Assembly: GCF_900182555.1 (NCBI RefSeq)
Contig: NZ_FXTH01000005.1
Coordinates: 241,651 to 305,650, forward strand
Length of the DNA: 64,000 nt
Direction of reading: 5' to 3'
From: Fodinibius sediminis
GTDB taxonomy: Bacteria > Bacteroidota > Rhodothermia > Balneolales > Balneolaceae
The translations under genes were made by a program, and so were the position numbers. The notes under the pieces are model-generated. The model saw only the letters and a program-made list of their open reading frames with translations, did not search any database and had not been told where the DNA came from. Shown here in pieces: positions 1 through 9,206 of the stretch (positions are counted from its first letter, which is position 1; each line of letters opens with the position of its first letter).

Positions 1-422
1 TCAAAAAGGTACTGCCTCACCGTTATCCCTTTTTACTGGTTGACCGAGTGCTGGAACTGGAAGAGAAACGGATCCTGGCACTTAAAAATGTTACGGCCAA
101 CGAAGATTTTTTTAATGGTCATTTTCCCGGTAAGCCGCTGATGCCGGGTGTGCTGCAGGTCGAAGCCCTGGCACAAACCGGGTGTATTATGCTCACTGAA
201 AAGCATATTGAAGATCCTGACAACAGTCTCATTGTATTCACCAATATCAACCAGGCAAAGTTCCGTAAATCAGTGGTTCCCGGCGATCAGCTTATGATGG
301 AAGTGTTTCTGACGAACCGGCGACGCAATTTTACGACCATGGAAGGAACGGCCCGTGTAGATGGCAAGGTAGTCTGCGAGCTGGAAGCGACCTCTGCAAT
401 TGTTCCAAAGAAAGACGAATGA
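1..422 (+). CDS. fabZ: 3-hydroxyacyl-ACP dehydratase FabZ (5' end outside window)
   Basis: FabZ dehydrates (3R)-hydroxyacyl-ACP to trans-2-enoyl-ACP in fatty-acid elongation in the cytosol. The reading frame is open from base 3 and already starts inside the family's first motif ([12 protein letters not shown]). It continues through the active-site segment [13 protein letters not shown] with its His, and the helix EALAQ with the catalytic Glu. The C-terminus is normal. In many Bacteroidota FabZ is fused behind LpxC; the window edge hides whether that holds here, so only the FabZ domain can be claimed. The stop codon overlaps the panB start as ATGA, which indicates translational coupling. Confidence 0.93.
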   Translation, partial: KKVLPHRYPFLLVDRVLELEEKRILALKNVTANEDFFNGHFPGKPLMPGVLQVEALAQTGCIMLTEKHIEDPDNSLIVFTNINQAKFRKSVVPGDQLMMEVFLTNRRRNFTTMEGTARVDGKVVCELEATSAIVPKKDE

Positions 423-1246
423 GCACCCAATCCTCTACAGATCGTCCTGCTAAAATAACAACGCAGACTATCGTTGATATGAAGGCGGAAGGACGAAAGA
501 TCAGCATGCTTACGGCCTATGATTATACGATGGCCCGAATTATCGATCAGGCCGGCATCGATGTAATCCTGGTGGGCGATTCGGCCAGCAACGTGATGGC
601 CGGTTTTGAAACGACGGTGCCGATGACCCTGGATCAGATGATTTATCACGCCTCCTGTGTGGTTCGCGGCGTTGAAACAGCCCTGGTTATTGCGGATCTG
701 CCTTTTATGAGCTACCAGGTAACCTCCAAAGAGGCCCTCATCAGTGCCGGCCGCATGATGAAAGAGGCCGGTGTGCACGGGGTGAAACTGGAGGGAGGCA
801 AGCCGGTTATTAAAACGATTTCGAAGATTGTTGAGGCGGGGATCCCGGTGATGGGACATCTCGGCCTTACCCCGCAGAGCATCTACAAGTTCGGGACGTA
901 CAAAGTGCGGGCAACCGAAGACGAGGAGGCTCGCCAGCTTCTTGAAGACGCCCGCCGGCTGGAAGAGGCCGGATGCTTCTCTATTGTGTTGGAGAAGATT
1001 CCGGCAAAGCTTGCCAGGAGAGTGACGGAGGAGATCTCCATCCCCACGATTGGCATCGGTGCGGGTGCTCAGTGCGACGGGCAGGTACTGGTGGTGCACG
1101 ATATGCTGGGACTGAATAAGGAGTTTAATCCCCGTTTCCTGCGTCGATACGCTGACATGCATGCCGATATGACTGATGCTGTTCAATCGTATATCCGTGA
1201 TGTAAAATCGGGCGATTTCCCCAGCGAGGATGAACAATACGGCTGA
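419..1246 (+). CDS. panB: 3-methyl-2-oxobutanoate hydroxymethyltransferase
   Basis: PanB transfers a hydroxymethyl group from 5,10-methylene-THF to alpha-ketoisovalerate, the first committed step to pantothenate. The 275-residue protein has the usual length. It shows the Mg-binding [12 protein letters not shown] segment (Asp54), the substrate-binding region around VPMTLDQM, and the late [18 protein letters not shown] motif. The ATG overlaps the fabZ stop by four bases, so it sits in the same transcript as fabZ and probably surE. The next pantothenate/CoA step visible in the window is coaBC, about 6 kb away on the other strand. Confidence 0.96.
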   Translation: MSTQSSTDRPAKITTQTIVDMKAEGRKISMLTAYDYTMARIIDQAGIDVILVGDSASNVMAGFETTVPMTLDQMIYHASCVVRGVETALVIADLPFMSYQVTSKEALISAGRMMKEAGVHGVKLEGGKPVIKTISKIVEAGIPVMGHLGLTPQSIYKFGTYKVRATEDEEARQLLEDARRLEEAGCFSIVLEKIPAKLARRVTEEISIPTIGIGAGAQCDGQVLVVHDMLGLNKEFNPRFLRRYADMHADMTDAVQSYIRDVKSGDFPSEDEQYG

Positions 1247-1345
1247 TTGGGCAAGAGGAACAGGCAGAAAAGCGAGGGACAAAATGTTTCCCTTCTGCCT
1301 GTAGTCAAGGGTTTGAATTATAGTTATAACGACAGGTCAAAGAAT

Positions 1346-2110
1346 ATGAGTAATGCTGAACACCCCGTAATCCTGGTTTGCAATGATGACGGAATCTTTG
1401 CCCCGGGTATCCGTGCCCTGGCCGAGGTGGCCGATGAATTTGGAGAGGTCGAAATTATAGCTCCCGACCGGCAGCAGAGTGCGGCCGGGCATGCGGTAAC
1501 GGTAGATACTCCCCTGCGATCGCGTTCATTCCAGATTGATGGTCGATTCCACGGCCAGGCCGTATCTGGCACGCCGGCTGATGCCGTAAAGCTGGCACAC
1601 GATCAGCTGATGAAACATAAACCCGACCTCGTGGTCAGCGGTATCAACCACGGCAGCAACGCCGGGGTCAATATTTTATATTCCGGAACAGTGAGCGCTG
1701 CCACGGAGGGGACCATCCTGGGCTATCCTTCGATTGCTGTAAGCTGTACGGATTTTGACGAAGATGCCGATCTCAGCGGTGCCAAGGAGGCTGCACGGAA
1801 GGTAATCCGCTACGTACTGAATATGGGTCTTCCCAGGGGCGTAACATTGAATCTGAATGTGCCGTCGGGGGAACTTAAAGGCATTAAATGGGCCCGTCAG
1901 GCCGACAGCCGCTATGTGGAGGAGTTCGAGGGGCGTGTGGATCCCAATAACCGCTCCTACTACTGGCTTACCGGACGGCTCGAGCTGCTGGATGAAGGGG
2001 AAGACCTTGATATTAGCGTACTCAAAAAAGGGTATGCCTCCCTCACACCCATCCAGTACGATATGACTGACTACAACCTGCTCAAGGATGTGGACGATAT
2101 TGAGCTGTAA
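1346..2110 (+). CDS. surE: 5'/3'-nucleotidase SurE
   Basis: SurE is a metal-dependent survival phosphatase that removes phosphate from nucleoside monophosphates and short polyphosphates. The ATG at 1346 is preferred over an in-frame TTG at 1247, because the conserved family start (VILVCNDDGIFAPGIRAL, metal ligands Asp14 and Asp15) follows it directly. SGINHGSNAG and YSGTVSAA complete the active site. The length is 254 residues, normal for the family. It lies 99 bases downstream of panB with only a weak ribosome-binding site. Confidence 0.95.
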   Translation: MSNAEHPVILVCNDDGIFAPGIRALAEVADEFGEVEIIAPDRQQSAAGHAVTVDTPLRSRSFQIDGRFHGQAVSGTPADAVKLAHDQLMKHKPDLVVSGINHGSNAGVNILYSGTVSAATEGTILGYPSIAVSCTDFDEDADLSGAKEAARKVIRYVLNMGLPRGVTLNLNVPSGELKGIKWARQADSRYVEEFEGRVDPNNRSYYWLTGRLELLDEGEDLDISVLKKGYASLTPIQYDMTDYNLLKDVDDIEL

Positions 2111-2170
2111 TGCGGGCCGGTTATTATTCACCCCAATAACGGATAACAACCGTGGACAATCATCTGCAGG

Positions 2171-2950
2171 TCATGGTTTTTTCTGTTTCCGCGCAGCGTC
2201 ACGTCGTTCCAGCCATGGAAACCGCATGGGCTTGTCACGGATCGACGGGGGAAGTTCTGCCTCGAGGATGATGGCCCGCCGCGGACGGTCGGTTTTATTC
2301 GGACCCGCATAATGAAGCGTATATCCGCCATGGAACGTAGCACCGCCCGGAGGCAGGGGACAGGGGACGGCCTTGCCCTTGATTTTTTCGCACTCCTCGG
2401 GGACGAGCTCCAGCCCCTGCACGCGGGGATCATTGTTAATGCTTTGATGCGGAAGAATGTCCATTAAATGGCTTCTGGGGATAAACTGCATGCAGCCATT
2501 GTCTACAAACACCTCCTGCAGTGGAACCCACACACTTATTTTATTATGCAGCTTGACCGGATCCCAGTAGGCTGCATCCTGGTGCCATGGTGTTTCGGCT
2601 CCATGCCGCGGGGGCTTGTTGATGGCGTGGAAAAAAGTGGCTTCCACAGGTTCCCCGAACAACTGGCTCAAAGCGGCCGATGCATTTTTCAGGAGCTCTG
2701 AATTATTCAATTCGGGAGCATACTTGGCAGGATTCATAATCTGGGGCAGTGAAGCTTCTTCTGCCTCACCCGGCCCGGCCAGATCAAACTGGTCGCCCTC
2801 TTTGCGGCCGGCTTCACTGGAAAACAGAGTATCGAAGATTTCACGAATAAAAGCGACATCCTCTCGGCTGGTCAGTTGATCGATTGCCAGGTAGCCGTTG
2901 TCATTGAAAAAGGCAAGCTGTTCTTTCCCGAGTATATTTTTCTTTGGCAT
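2171..2950 (-). CDS. Phytanoyl-CoA dioxygenase (PhyH) family Fe(II)/2-oxoglutarate oxygenase
   Basis: This 259-residue protein belongs to the PhyH family of non-haem Fe(II), 2-oxoglutarate-dependent hydroxylases. The iron triad is visible as His123-x-Asp125 (TPWHQDAAYW) and the distal His213 (YTLHYAGP), with Arg224/225 placed to bind 2-oxoglutarate. There is no signal peptide, so it is cytosolic. The substrate is unknown; PhyH relatives hydroxylate lipids, ectoine, mitomycin precursors and sugars. It is divergent from an AraC-type regulator with about 90 bases between starts, which suggests inducible expression by a small ligand. Confidence 0.82.
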   Translation of the reverse strand: MPKKNILGKEQLAFFNDNGYLAIDQLTSREDVAFIREIFDTLFSSEAGRKEGDQFDLAGPGEAEEASLPQIMNPAKYAPELNNSELLKNASAALSQLFGEPVEATFFHAINKPPRHGAETPWHQDAAYWDPVKLHNKISVWVPLQEVFVDNGCMQFIPRSHLMDILPHQSINNDPRVQGLELVPEECEKIKGKAVPCPLPPGGATFHGGYTLHYAGPNKTDRPRRAIILEAELPPSIRDKPMRFPWLERRDAARKQKKP

Positions 2951-3040
2951 AGCGGTGTGTTTCGGTAACTGTCATTGTTCTTTTAGATCTGTAATATATA
3001 TAATGTTTGATATAATGGTCTTTTAAATTTGTATTGCAAA

Positions 3041-3916
3041 ATGATTTCAAACGAAAATTCCCGGGGACCCATGTCAGCCCACCGTGTCGTCATTGATTTT
3101 AGCTCTTCCGGTTTGTCAAATTTTATCAAACTGGGCCGTTACAACTATAGCCGGGCCCGGGATGGACTGGCTCCGCATGCACATACCGATCAGATCGAAA
3201 TCTGCTATTTGGCGAGGGGCAAGCAGATTTATTATGTGCAAGGGGAGGAATACCGATTATCCGGCAATGATGTATTTATAACCTTCCCGGGGGAGGTCCA
3301 CAGTACAGGCGGCTTTCCAGAAGAAAAGGGGGTGCTTTACTGGATGATATTCCGGATCCCGGAGGAGGAAGCCGGTTTTCTGCATTACCGGGGGGCAAGG
3401 GCAAGACGAATCGTGAAAGAACTACAGAATATGACGTCAAGGCATTTTGAGGGGACTACGGATCTTCAGCAATACCTTGATATAGTGATTGCATGCTGGG
3501 AGGATGATCATGACATCATGGATGAGATTGTTGCCGGTCATAATGTGCTGGCTTTTCTGCTGGCGATCATCCGCTGTTCCCGTAATAAAACACAAAATAA
3601 GAAGTCTGTTGCCATTCAGAAGGCGATTTCGCACGTGGAGCAGAATTGGGGTGAACCCGTGGAGGTTGAGGACTTGGCCAGAGCAGCGGGCCTGTCGACC
3701 AGTTGGTTTAAGGTAAAGTTTAAAAAGGAGACAGGCATTACACCCGCTGACTATGTGATGCGCCATAAGATTGAAAGGGCGAAGGAGTATCTCGCCACCA
3801 CGGAGATGAATATTACCGATGTGGCGTTTTCCCTCGCATTTTCTTCTTCACAGTATTTTGCAACGGTTTTCAAGCGGTACACAGGCTGCACACCTACTGA
3901 GTACAGAGCAAGCTGA
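3041..3916 (+). CDS. AraC-family transcriptional regulator with N-terminal cupin
   Basis: The N-terminal about 150 residues form an AraC-type sensor cupin (HAHTDQIEICYLARGKQ, then a GDVFITFPGEVHS-like turn). The C-terminal 100 residues carry the double HTH domain, with LARAAGLSTSWFKVKFKKETG in the first helix pair and the diagnostic ITDVAFSLAFSSSQYF..FKRYTGCTPTEYR tail, read here as separated motifs. The ATG at 3041 is chosen; an ATG at 3071 also fits and a TTG at 3029 is less likely. It is divergent from the PhyH oxygenase, so that gene is its most likely target. The ligand is unknown. Confidence 0.88.
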   Translation: MISNENSRGPMSAHRVVIDFSSSGLSNFIKLGRYNYSRARDGLAPHAHTDQIEICYLARGKQIYYVQGEEYRLSGNDVFITFPGEVHSTGGFPEEKGVLYWMIFRIPEEEAGFLHYRGARARRIVKELQNMTSRHFEGTTDLQQYLDIVIACWEDDHDIMDEIVAGHNVLAFLLAIIRCSRNKTQNKKSVAIQKAISHVEQNWGEPVEVEDLARAAGLSTSWFKVKFKKETGITPADYVMRHKIERAKEYLATTEMNITDVAFSLAFSSSQYFATVFKRYTGCTPTEYRAS

Positions 3917-3941
3917 CGGCTGAAGTTCAGTGGGATCCGTA

Positions 3942-4802
3942 TTAATGTCCCTGGGCTTCCAGCATTTCAATCACCTCCCGCCAGAAAGACCGAAAAATCG
4001 CTTCACGGTCGTTTTTGACGCTCACATGCATCTGCTCAAGGTGGGAAAGGGTGGAGGTCTTAATATGCTGGCCCCATTTGGAGCTCTCGACGGATACCAT
4101 GCCGTCATTGATGCCCTCCTGATCGTAGATGTGGTTATTCTGGTAGCGGCTGATGACACGTATGGGAACCGGGGTGCCCTTGCCCACAGCAGAACTGTAG
4201 GAATAGTAGGGGATATCCGTGGCATCACTGATATTGGGATTGAACTCTTCAGTGATGTAGCGCCGGGTGAGCTGGACAGCCGATCCCACGGAATCGCTTT
4301 TGGTCTTGGGATAAACACGGTCGCCCATCCAGTCTAAAAAATCAGCCAGTTTGTCGCGGATGGCATCCGGCGTGCTCAGTGTGAGTTCGGCCAGGGAGGT
4401 TCCGTGATGAGGCGTGGAAATGGTAGTCAGAGAGGCTACTTTGGGTGCAATGGCCAGTTCCGAGAGGGCATAACGCATGTCCAGTCCGCCCATGCTGTGG
4501 GCAATGATGTTTACCTTGTCATAGGGCTGTTTGTCCGTAAGTTCGTGGATGGAATGGACCCATTCCTTGGCGCGTGTTTCTATTTTGGCATAGGGGACGA
4601 TATTGGGAGCAAAAGCCGGGACATTATGAGAGCGCAAAAGCATGGCAACATCATAAAGCGGAGAAGGTTTGACCAGCGAAGCAATGGCTCCGTAGCCATG
4701 ACAGAGCAGCACCGGGTGTTTCAGGTGAATAGCTTTTGGCTCTGGAAATTCCTGTAATTTCAGTTTATGCAGCCAGCGATCGGCATCAAATTGCTCAAGC
4801 AT
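3942..4802 (-). CDS. Alpha/beta-hydrolase, triacylglycerol-lipase-like
   Basis: The 286-residue protein has the layout of bacterial family I lipases. An oxyanion segment VLLCHGYG (residues 31-38) precedes the nucleophile elbow AHSMGG (Ser103). The acid is probably Asp233 in INDGMVSVESSKWG and the base His254 or His259 in the LSHLEQMH segment. No signal peptide is visible, which is odd for a true secreted lipase, so an intracellular esterase is equally possible. The gene begins 8 bases after the stop of the polysaccharide-deacetylase-like gene and is probably co-transcribed with it. Confidence 0.8.
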   Translation of the reverse strand: MLEQFDADRWLHKLKLQEFPEPKAIHLKHPVLLCHGYGAIASLVKPSPLYDVAMLLRSHNVPAFAPNIVPYAKIETRAKEWVHSIHELTDKQPYDKVNIIAHSMGGLDMRYALSELAIAPKVASLTTISTPHHGTSLAELTLSTPDAIRDKLADFLDWMGDRVYPKTKSDSVGSAVQLTRRYITEEFNPNISDATDIPYYSYSSAVGKGTPVPIRVISRYQNNHIYDQEGINDGMVSVESSKWGQHIKTSTLSHLEQMHVSVKNDREAIFRSFWREVIEMLEAQGH

Positions 4803-4810
4803 ATCTGGAT

Positions 4811-5776
4811 CTAAAATGTGATTTTTGGCGGCGGGATGAGTTCAACACCGGCTTTTTTAAGTTCAGGTAATTTTTCATCGAGCCAGCGCAGGGTTGTTTC
4901 ATTTCCCATAATGATTGCCAGGGGGTACGAGGGACTTGCTTTAAGTTTGTCCAATTTTGACAAAAAAGAAGCTTTACCCAGCTCTTCATGAAGAATAAAA
5001 GCGTCGCGGGCATCCACATAGGTCAGATCGGTCTGGCTGACGATGTTTTCAGAATCGGCGGAACTGCTGCCATTGCTGAGCAGCAGGTGGGCACTGGGTA
5101 AAATGTCTTCAAACTGCTTGAGCCGGCGCAGGGCCAGGGAGGGATGCTTTCGTATCAAATCTTCGTTTTCTTCATTTTGCAGCCAATAGAGAAGGCGTCG
5201 GTAGCGCCCGGAAAGCGACTTTTGAAGTTCATTGGCCTGCATGGGGTGTTCCACCGACAGTACTATGGGAATTGGTTCGCCAAAGCTGGTCAGCATGGTT
5301 GTAAGTTCTTCGTCTGGAAAATCATTCAGGGCAACAATGATACTGGCATGGTCCCGCCGGTAAACAAGGTCCTGATTGGTATTTAACGTAATAGTTCGGA
5401 CGATAGTACCCTCATACCGCAGATGAATCTGCATCTTCTGATCGGGAAATGTAACCAGCGCAGGAGTGGAAATGCCCAGCGGGTGAAAGGTTCGGTTCAG
5501 CTCAGCATGCAGCTGAGTCTTGGAGAATCCGGGCGGCAAATCAACCTTGTATATTTTACGGCTGAAGCTGGAGTCAATGTCGATGGACACCTGGTTGACC
5601 TGATTACTGCTGATACTGAAGTTGGCCAGTTCATATTCGATGAGTGAGTCTGCCTCGGCCAGGGACTGAAGCTGCCGGGAGGGCGTTTTGGACGATACTA
5701 CGAGCATAGAACCGCTTATGATACAGGAGATTAGCAGTAACAGGGCGATGACCCTTTTTTTCTTTTGTTCCTTCAA
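4811..5776 (-). CDS. Divergent polysaccharide deacetylase-like membrane-anchored protein
   Basis: The protein (321 residues) starts with a charged stretch and one hydrophobic segment (about residues 8-28), so it is probably anchored in the inner membrane facing the periplasm. The second half resembles the divergent polysaccharide deacetylase family (YibQ type): a VALNDFPDEELTTML segment, a central region with weakly conserved turns, and the family-like ending AIIMGNETTLRWLDEKLPEL plus KKAGVELIP. The first 150 residues are not recognised. The assignment is by motif memory only. It heads a two-gene unit with the lipase-like hydrolase. Confidence 0.6.
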   Translation of the reverse strand: MKEQKKKRVIALLLLISCIISGSMLVVSSKTPSRQLQSLAEADSLIEYELANFSISSNQVNQVSIDIDSSFSRKIYKVDLPPGFSKTQLHAELNRTFHPLGISTPALVTFPDQKMQIHLRYEGTIVRTITLNTNQDLVYRRDHASIIVALNDFPDEELTTMLTSFGEPIPIVLSVEHPMQANELQKSLSGRYRRLLYWLQNEENEDLIRKHPSLALRRLKQFEDILPSAHLLLSNGSSSADSENIVSQTDLTYVDARDAFILHEELGKASFLSKLDKLKASPSYPLAIIMGNETTLRWLDEKLPELKKAGVELIPPPKITF

Positions 5777-5917
5777 ATCAGATGCAGATATTAAACGTAG
5801 AATTGATGCTGGTTAAAAATAAAAGTAAACGATGTATGAACTTAAATTAAATGTCGTGGTATGAAGCCGAAGAATCTATTAACAAGCACAAAATAACAGT
5901 TTTACATCGTAGATGAT

Positions 5918-7060
5918 ATGAGTTACGATTTTGAATGTGTTGAAAGCAGGGAACAGGTAAAAGCCTTTCATCAGCTTCCATTTCGAATATATGAAGATTA
6001 TCCGAACTGGGCACCGCCCTTTCAATTTGAAATAGAAAATATCTTTAACAGGGAACAGAATCCGTTCTTCGAGAAGGGACAGTGTGAGCGCTATCTGGTA
6101 CGAAATAAAGGTCGCGTTGTGGCACGTTTTGCTGTTATGAACAATCCGCCCAGGGATGAGGTACTGGAACCAACCATGGGTGGAATAGGATTCCTCGAAC
6201 TGGAGAATGATCAGCAGCTTGCCCGTTCAATTATCGATTTTGCCGAGGCCTGGCACTACGACCACGGGTACCGGGCAATGCGGGGGCCTGTTAATTTTGG
6301 CGAGAATGATACCTACTGGGGGTTGCTGGTTGAGAATTATGATGAACCTCCCATCTACGGGATGTTTTATCACCCGCCCTACTACAAACAGTTGCTTGAG
6401 CATACCGGAGCCGAGAAGCTGGATGATCACTGGAGCTACAAACGGAACTTTGACCAGCCTGTGCCTGAACGCATGAAAAGAATAACAGATCGCATTGAAG
6501 GGCGGGCCAATGTTTCGCTCCGTCCGATAGACATGAACGAGATTCATCGCGATGCCGAGTATATCCGCGAAATCTACAATGAGGCCTGGAGTAGCCAGGA
6601 TATTGACCAGCGCGAGGAGGAATTTACGGAGCTGACCCGGGATACGGTCCGCCAGATGGTCAAAAAGCTAAAGCCGGTAATGATTCCCGAAAGCGTGCTT
6701 ATTGCCTTTGTTGACGATGAGCCCGCCTCCTTTATTGTATGTGTGCCTGATCTCAACGAGATTTCCAAAGAGACCGGCGGCCGGCTCCGGTGGTGGCACT
6801 ACCCGAAGCTCCTGTGGTTTAAACGGCGCGCCAAGCACCTGCGGTCGCTGGTTTACGGCACCAAGCCCAAATTCAGAAAGATGGGGCTGGAAGCTCTGAC
6901 CTTCACCCGCGGCATTCAGTTTACCAAAGAAGCGGCTCCCAGCCTGGAATACCTTGAAGGGGCCTGGGTAAGTGAAAAGAACTGGCTGATGCAGCGAAGC
7001 CTGGAAGCACTCGGATGCCATCATCACAAGACCCATCGCACTTACAAATGGGAGTTTTAG
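5918..7060 (+). CDS. GNAT-superfamily N-acyltransferase-like protein
   Basis: This 380-residue cytosolic protein matches the GNAT-like family with the N-terminal pattern YEDYPNWAPPF...NPFFEKGQCERYLVRNKGRVVARFA. It has the mid-region GPVNFGENDTYWGLLVENYDEPP followed by a YHPPYY motif, read as separate blocks. Members of this family are usually annotated only as GNAT or YghO-like and their substrates are unknown. The gene is monocistronic, divergent from the deacetylase-like gene with 141 bases between starts. A perfect 7-bp inverted repeat (7072-7085) lies just after its stop. Confidence 0.72.
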   Translation: MSYDFECVESREQVKAFHQLPFRIYEDYPNWAPPFQFEIENIFNREQNPFFEKGQCERYLVRNKGRVVARFAVMNNPPRDEVLEPTMGGIGFLELENDQQLARSIIDFAEAWHYDHGYRAMRGPVNFGENDTYWGLLVENYDEPPIYGMFYHPPYYKQLLEHTGAEKLDDHWSYKRNFDQPVPERMKRITDRIEGRANVSLRPIDMNEIHRDAEYIREIYNEAWSSQDIDQREEEFTELTRDTVRQMVKKLKPVMIPESVLIAFVDDEPASFIVCVPDLNEISKETGGRLRWWHYPKLLWFKRRAKHLRSLVYGTKPKFRKMGLEALTFTRGIQFTKEAAPSLEYLEGAWVSEKNWLMQRSLEALGCHHHKTHRTYKWEF

Positions 7061-7071
7061 ACTTTTCGGCT

Positions 7072-7085
7072 GACGGTTGAACCGT
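7072..7085. terminator. Short inverted repeat after the GNAT gene
   Basis: GACGGTT and AACCGTC flank a single base between the stop codon of the plus-strand GNAT gene and the convergent coaBC stop. There is no T-tract, and the loop is very short, so this may be a cruciform or a weak bidirectional terminator. Confidence 0.25.
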
Positions 7086-7124
7086 CCTTAACAAATGGGA
7101 AAGAGGTATACACGTTGATTGTAA

Positions 7125-8324
7125 TCAGCTGCTAAAAATCCGATCCAGCACTTTCCGGGCAACGACTTTTTTTGGTCCGGAGTAGGTTTCCTGCACGGCA
7201 TCACCCAGCAGAGTGACGGTATTGGTATCGGTTCCAAAGCCGGACTTATCGTCGGCAATGGAATTGGCGATGATCCAGTCGGCCTTTTTTCGGGTTCTTT
7301 TTTCCCCGGCATGTTCAATCAATTTTTCTGTTTCCATGGCAAAGCCTATAAGGGTCTGTCCCTTTTTTTTGTGTTCTCCGAGCCATGAAAGAATATCGGG
7401 CGTGCGCCGAAGTTTGAGGCTGGGTGCCTTTCCGTTTTTTTTGATCTTGCTTGTAGCATGCGTTTCGGGTGTGAAATCAGCTACGGCCGCCGCCATGATG
7501 ATGATATCAGCGCTGGATTGCTTTTGCACTTCTTTAAAAAGATCATCTGTAGAGGTGATCTGGATGGCATTCATCTTGTTGGGCGCGGGAATTTGAATGG
7601 GGCCGTGGACAAGGGTCACCTCACCGCCCAGATCCCGTGCAGCCTCGGCCATGGCGATACCCATTTTGCCGGAGCTGGGATTGGAGATATAACGAACCGG
7701 GTCGATAAACTCCCGGGTGGGGCCGGCTGTTACCACAACCTTTTTGCCTGCCAGGGGGCCGACGGAACGTTGTTGCCCGAGAACAGACCGGCATTCATCC
7801 AGTATCGTTTCAGTTTCGGGCAGGCGTCCTTTTCCCTGCAGCCCGCTGGCGAGGTATCCCTGTTGAGGTTCAAGAATATGATAGCCATCCTCCTTCAGGG
7901 TCTGAAGGTTGCGCTGTACGGCCGGCGACTGATACATCTCGCCGTCCATGGTTGGGCAGATCAGCATCGGGCACCGGGCTGAAAGGACCGTAGCCGTCAG
8001 CATATTGTCGGAATATCCACCGGCTATTTTAGCCAGCGTATTAGCGGTACAGGGGGCTATGACAAAAAGGTCGCCCCATTCACCCCAGGAGATATGGCGG
8101 GTCCAGCTGTCTTCTGTTGAAGGAACATCCGGAAAGATATCAACGGCAACAGCATGTTTGGAAAGAGAAGAGAAGGTCTCGGTACCCACAAATTGACGGG
8201 CCCCCTGTGTCATGGTGACCCGCACCTGTGCACCGGACTGTTGGAAGGCACGTAAAAGAAAAGCAGCCTTGTAAGCTGCAATTCCCCCGGTAACACCCAG
8301 AATGATCCGTTTCCCGGACAACAT
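7125..8324 (-). CDS. coaBC: Bifunctional phosphopantothenoylcysteine decarboxylase / phosphopantothenate-cysteine ligase
   Basis: CoaBC makes 4'-phosphopantetheine from phosphopantothenate and cysteine in two steps of CoA synthesis. The N-terminal CoaC flavoprotein domain (1-180) shows GVTGGIAAYKA, the active-site His77 in TRHISWG and the substrate loop CPTMDGEMY. The C-terminal CoaB ligase (190-399) shows VVTAGPTREFIDPVRYISN and KIKKNGKAP. The CoaC motif usually written as ACGxxGxGRL reads ASGLQGKGRL here, so Ser160 occupies the Cys position. It is the last gene of a glmM-yicC-gmk-rpoZ-coaBC run, three bases after rpoZ. Confidence 0.95.
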   Translation of the reverse strand: MLSGKRIILGVTGGIAAYKAAFLLRAFQQSGAQVRVTMTQGARQFVGTETFSSLSKHAVAVDIFPDVPSTEDSWTRHISWGEWGDLFVIAPCTANTLAKIAGGYSDNMLTATVLSARCPMLICPTMDGEMYQSPAVQRNLQTLKEDGYHILEPQQGYLASGLQGKGRLPETETILDECRSVLGQQRSVGPLAGKKVVVTAGPTREFIDPVRYISNPSSGKMGIAMAEAARDLGGEVTLVHGPIQIPAPNKMNAIQITSTDDLFKEVQKQSSADIIIMAAAVADFTPETHATSKIKKNGKAPSLKLRRTPDILSWLGEHKKKGQTLIGFAMETEKLIEHAGEKRTRKKADWIIANSIADDKSGFGTDTNTVTLLGDAVQETYSGPKKVVARKVLDRIFSS

Positions 8325-8327
8325 CTG

Positions 8328-8621
8328 TTATTCTTCGTCTTGTGGATATCGGAAATAAATTTCACCGCGCCGCATTTCGTCAACAGCTCGCTGGGTGGGA
8401 TGATCAAGCTTTTCAAATTCTTTGGAGATATTCTCCTGCTCTTCATTAAAGGAGAATTCGTCCTCATCCTCAAAACCCTCAAAATACTTGAGTTTCTCAT
8501 CCAGCTGAAGCTTCTCCTGCGCCGCAATTTGCCGCGCCCGTTTGGACATGATGGTAATCAATTCATACTGATTACCGGTGCTTTTGTTCAGTTTTTCAAC
8601 ATCAAGCGTCTTAATGGACAT
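8328..8621 (-). CDS. rpoZ: DNA-directed RNA polymerase omega subunit (Bacteroidetes type)
   Basis: The 97-residue protein stabilises the RNA polymerase beta' subunit. It has the omega core: LDVEKLNKSTGNQYELITIMSK, ending in KRARQIAA, then an acidic linker (FEDEDEFSFNEE) and a conserved HPTQRAVDEMRRGEIYF tail. Position between gmk and coaBC is the classic gmk-rpoZ-coaBC arrangement. It starts 6 bases after the gmk stop. Confidence 0.9.
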   Translation of the reverse strand: MSIKTLDVEKLNKSTGNQYELITIMSKRARQIAAQEKLQLDEKLKYFEGFEDEDEFSFNEEQENISKEFEKLDHPTQRAVDEMRRGEIYFRYPQDEE

Positions 8622-8627
8622 AATAAT

Positions 8628-9206
8628 TCACTTATTAATAAAGGGTTCAACAATAGCCTGTATTTGCACATAGGCTGTATCAAGATCATCATTTACAACC
8701 GTATGGTCGAAGTGGTGAGCATACTGCATCTCCATTTCAGCTCGCTCCATACGCTTTTCGACGGAGTCTGTTGTTTCGCTGCCGCGCTTTTGCAGACGCT
8801 CCTGCAAGACTTCCATCGACGGAGGCTCAATGAATATGGATACTGCCGCTGATCCGTAAATTTTCTGTACGTTCAGCGCACCGTTCACTTCAATATCAAG
8901 CAGTGGAAAATACCCAGATTCAACTAATTTATCAACTTCGGACCGGAGGGTTCCATATCGGTAGCTGCTATATCGCTCCCACTCCAGAAAATCATGATTT
9001 TCGATCTTCCGGTCGAATTCCTGGTCGGTTAGAAAATAGTAGTCCTCGCCATCCACTTCGTCTTTGCGGGGAGGGCGGGTTGTTGCGGAAATTGAAAACC
9101 GGATGCTGGGATATTCCTCCAGCAATCGTTTGGCCAGGGTCGTTTTACCGGCTCCGCTTGGGGCGACAATGACGATGACTTTTCCGCTTTTACTGGTTTT
9201 ACTCAA
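8628..9206 (-). CDS. gmk: Guanylate kinase
   Basis: Gmk phosphorylates GMP to GDP using ATP. The P-loop VAPSGAGKTTLAKRL lies at the N-terminus, followed by SATTRPPRKDEVDGEDYYF, the GMP-binding and lid region, and the RYGT segment. The 192-residue length is standard. The start overlaps the end of the upstream yicC by 8 bases, which implies coupled translation. Confidence 0.96.
   Translation of the reverse strand: MSKTSKSGKVIVIVAPSGAGKTTLAKRLLEEYPSIRFSISATTRPPRKDEVDGEDYYFLTDQEFDRKIENHDFLEWERYSSYRYGTLRSEVDKLVESGYFPLLDIEVNGALNVQKIYGSAAVSIFIEPPSMEVLQERLQKRGSETTDSVEKRMERAEMEMQYAHHFDHTVVNDDLDTAYVQIQAIVEPFINK

Noticed and set aside
287..1282. Long minus-strand open frame antisense to panB
   Set aside because: It overlaps fabZ and panB completely, has no family-like motif and a His/Arg-rich composition typical of an antisense shadow.
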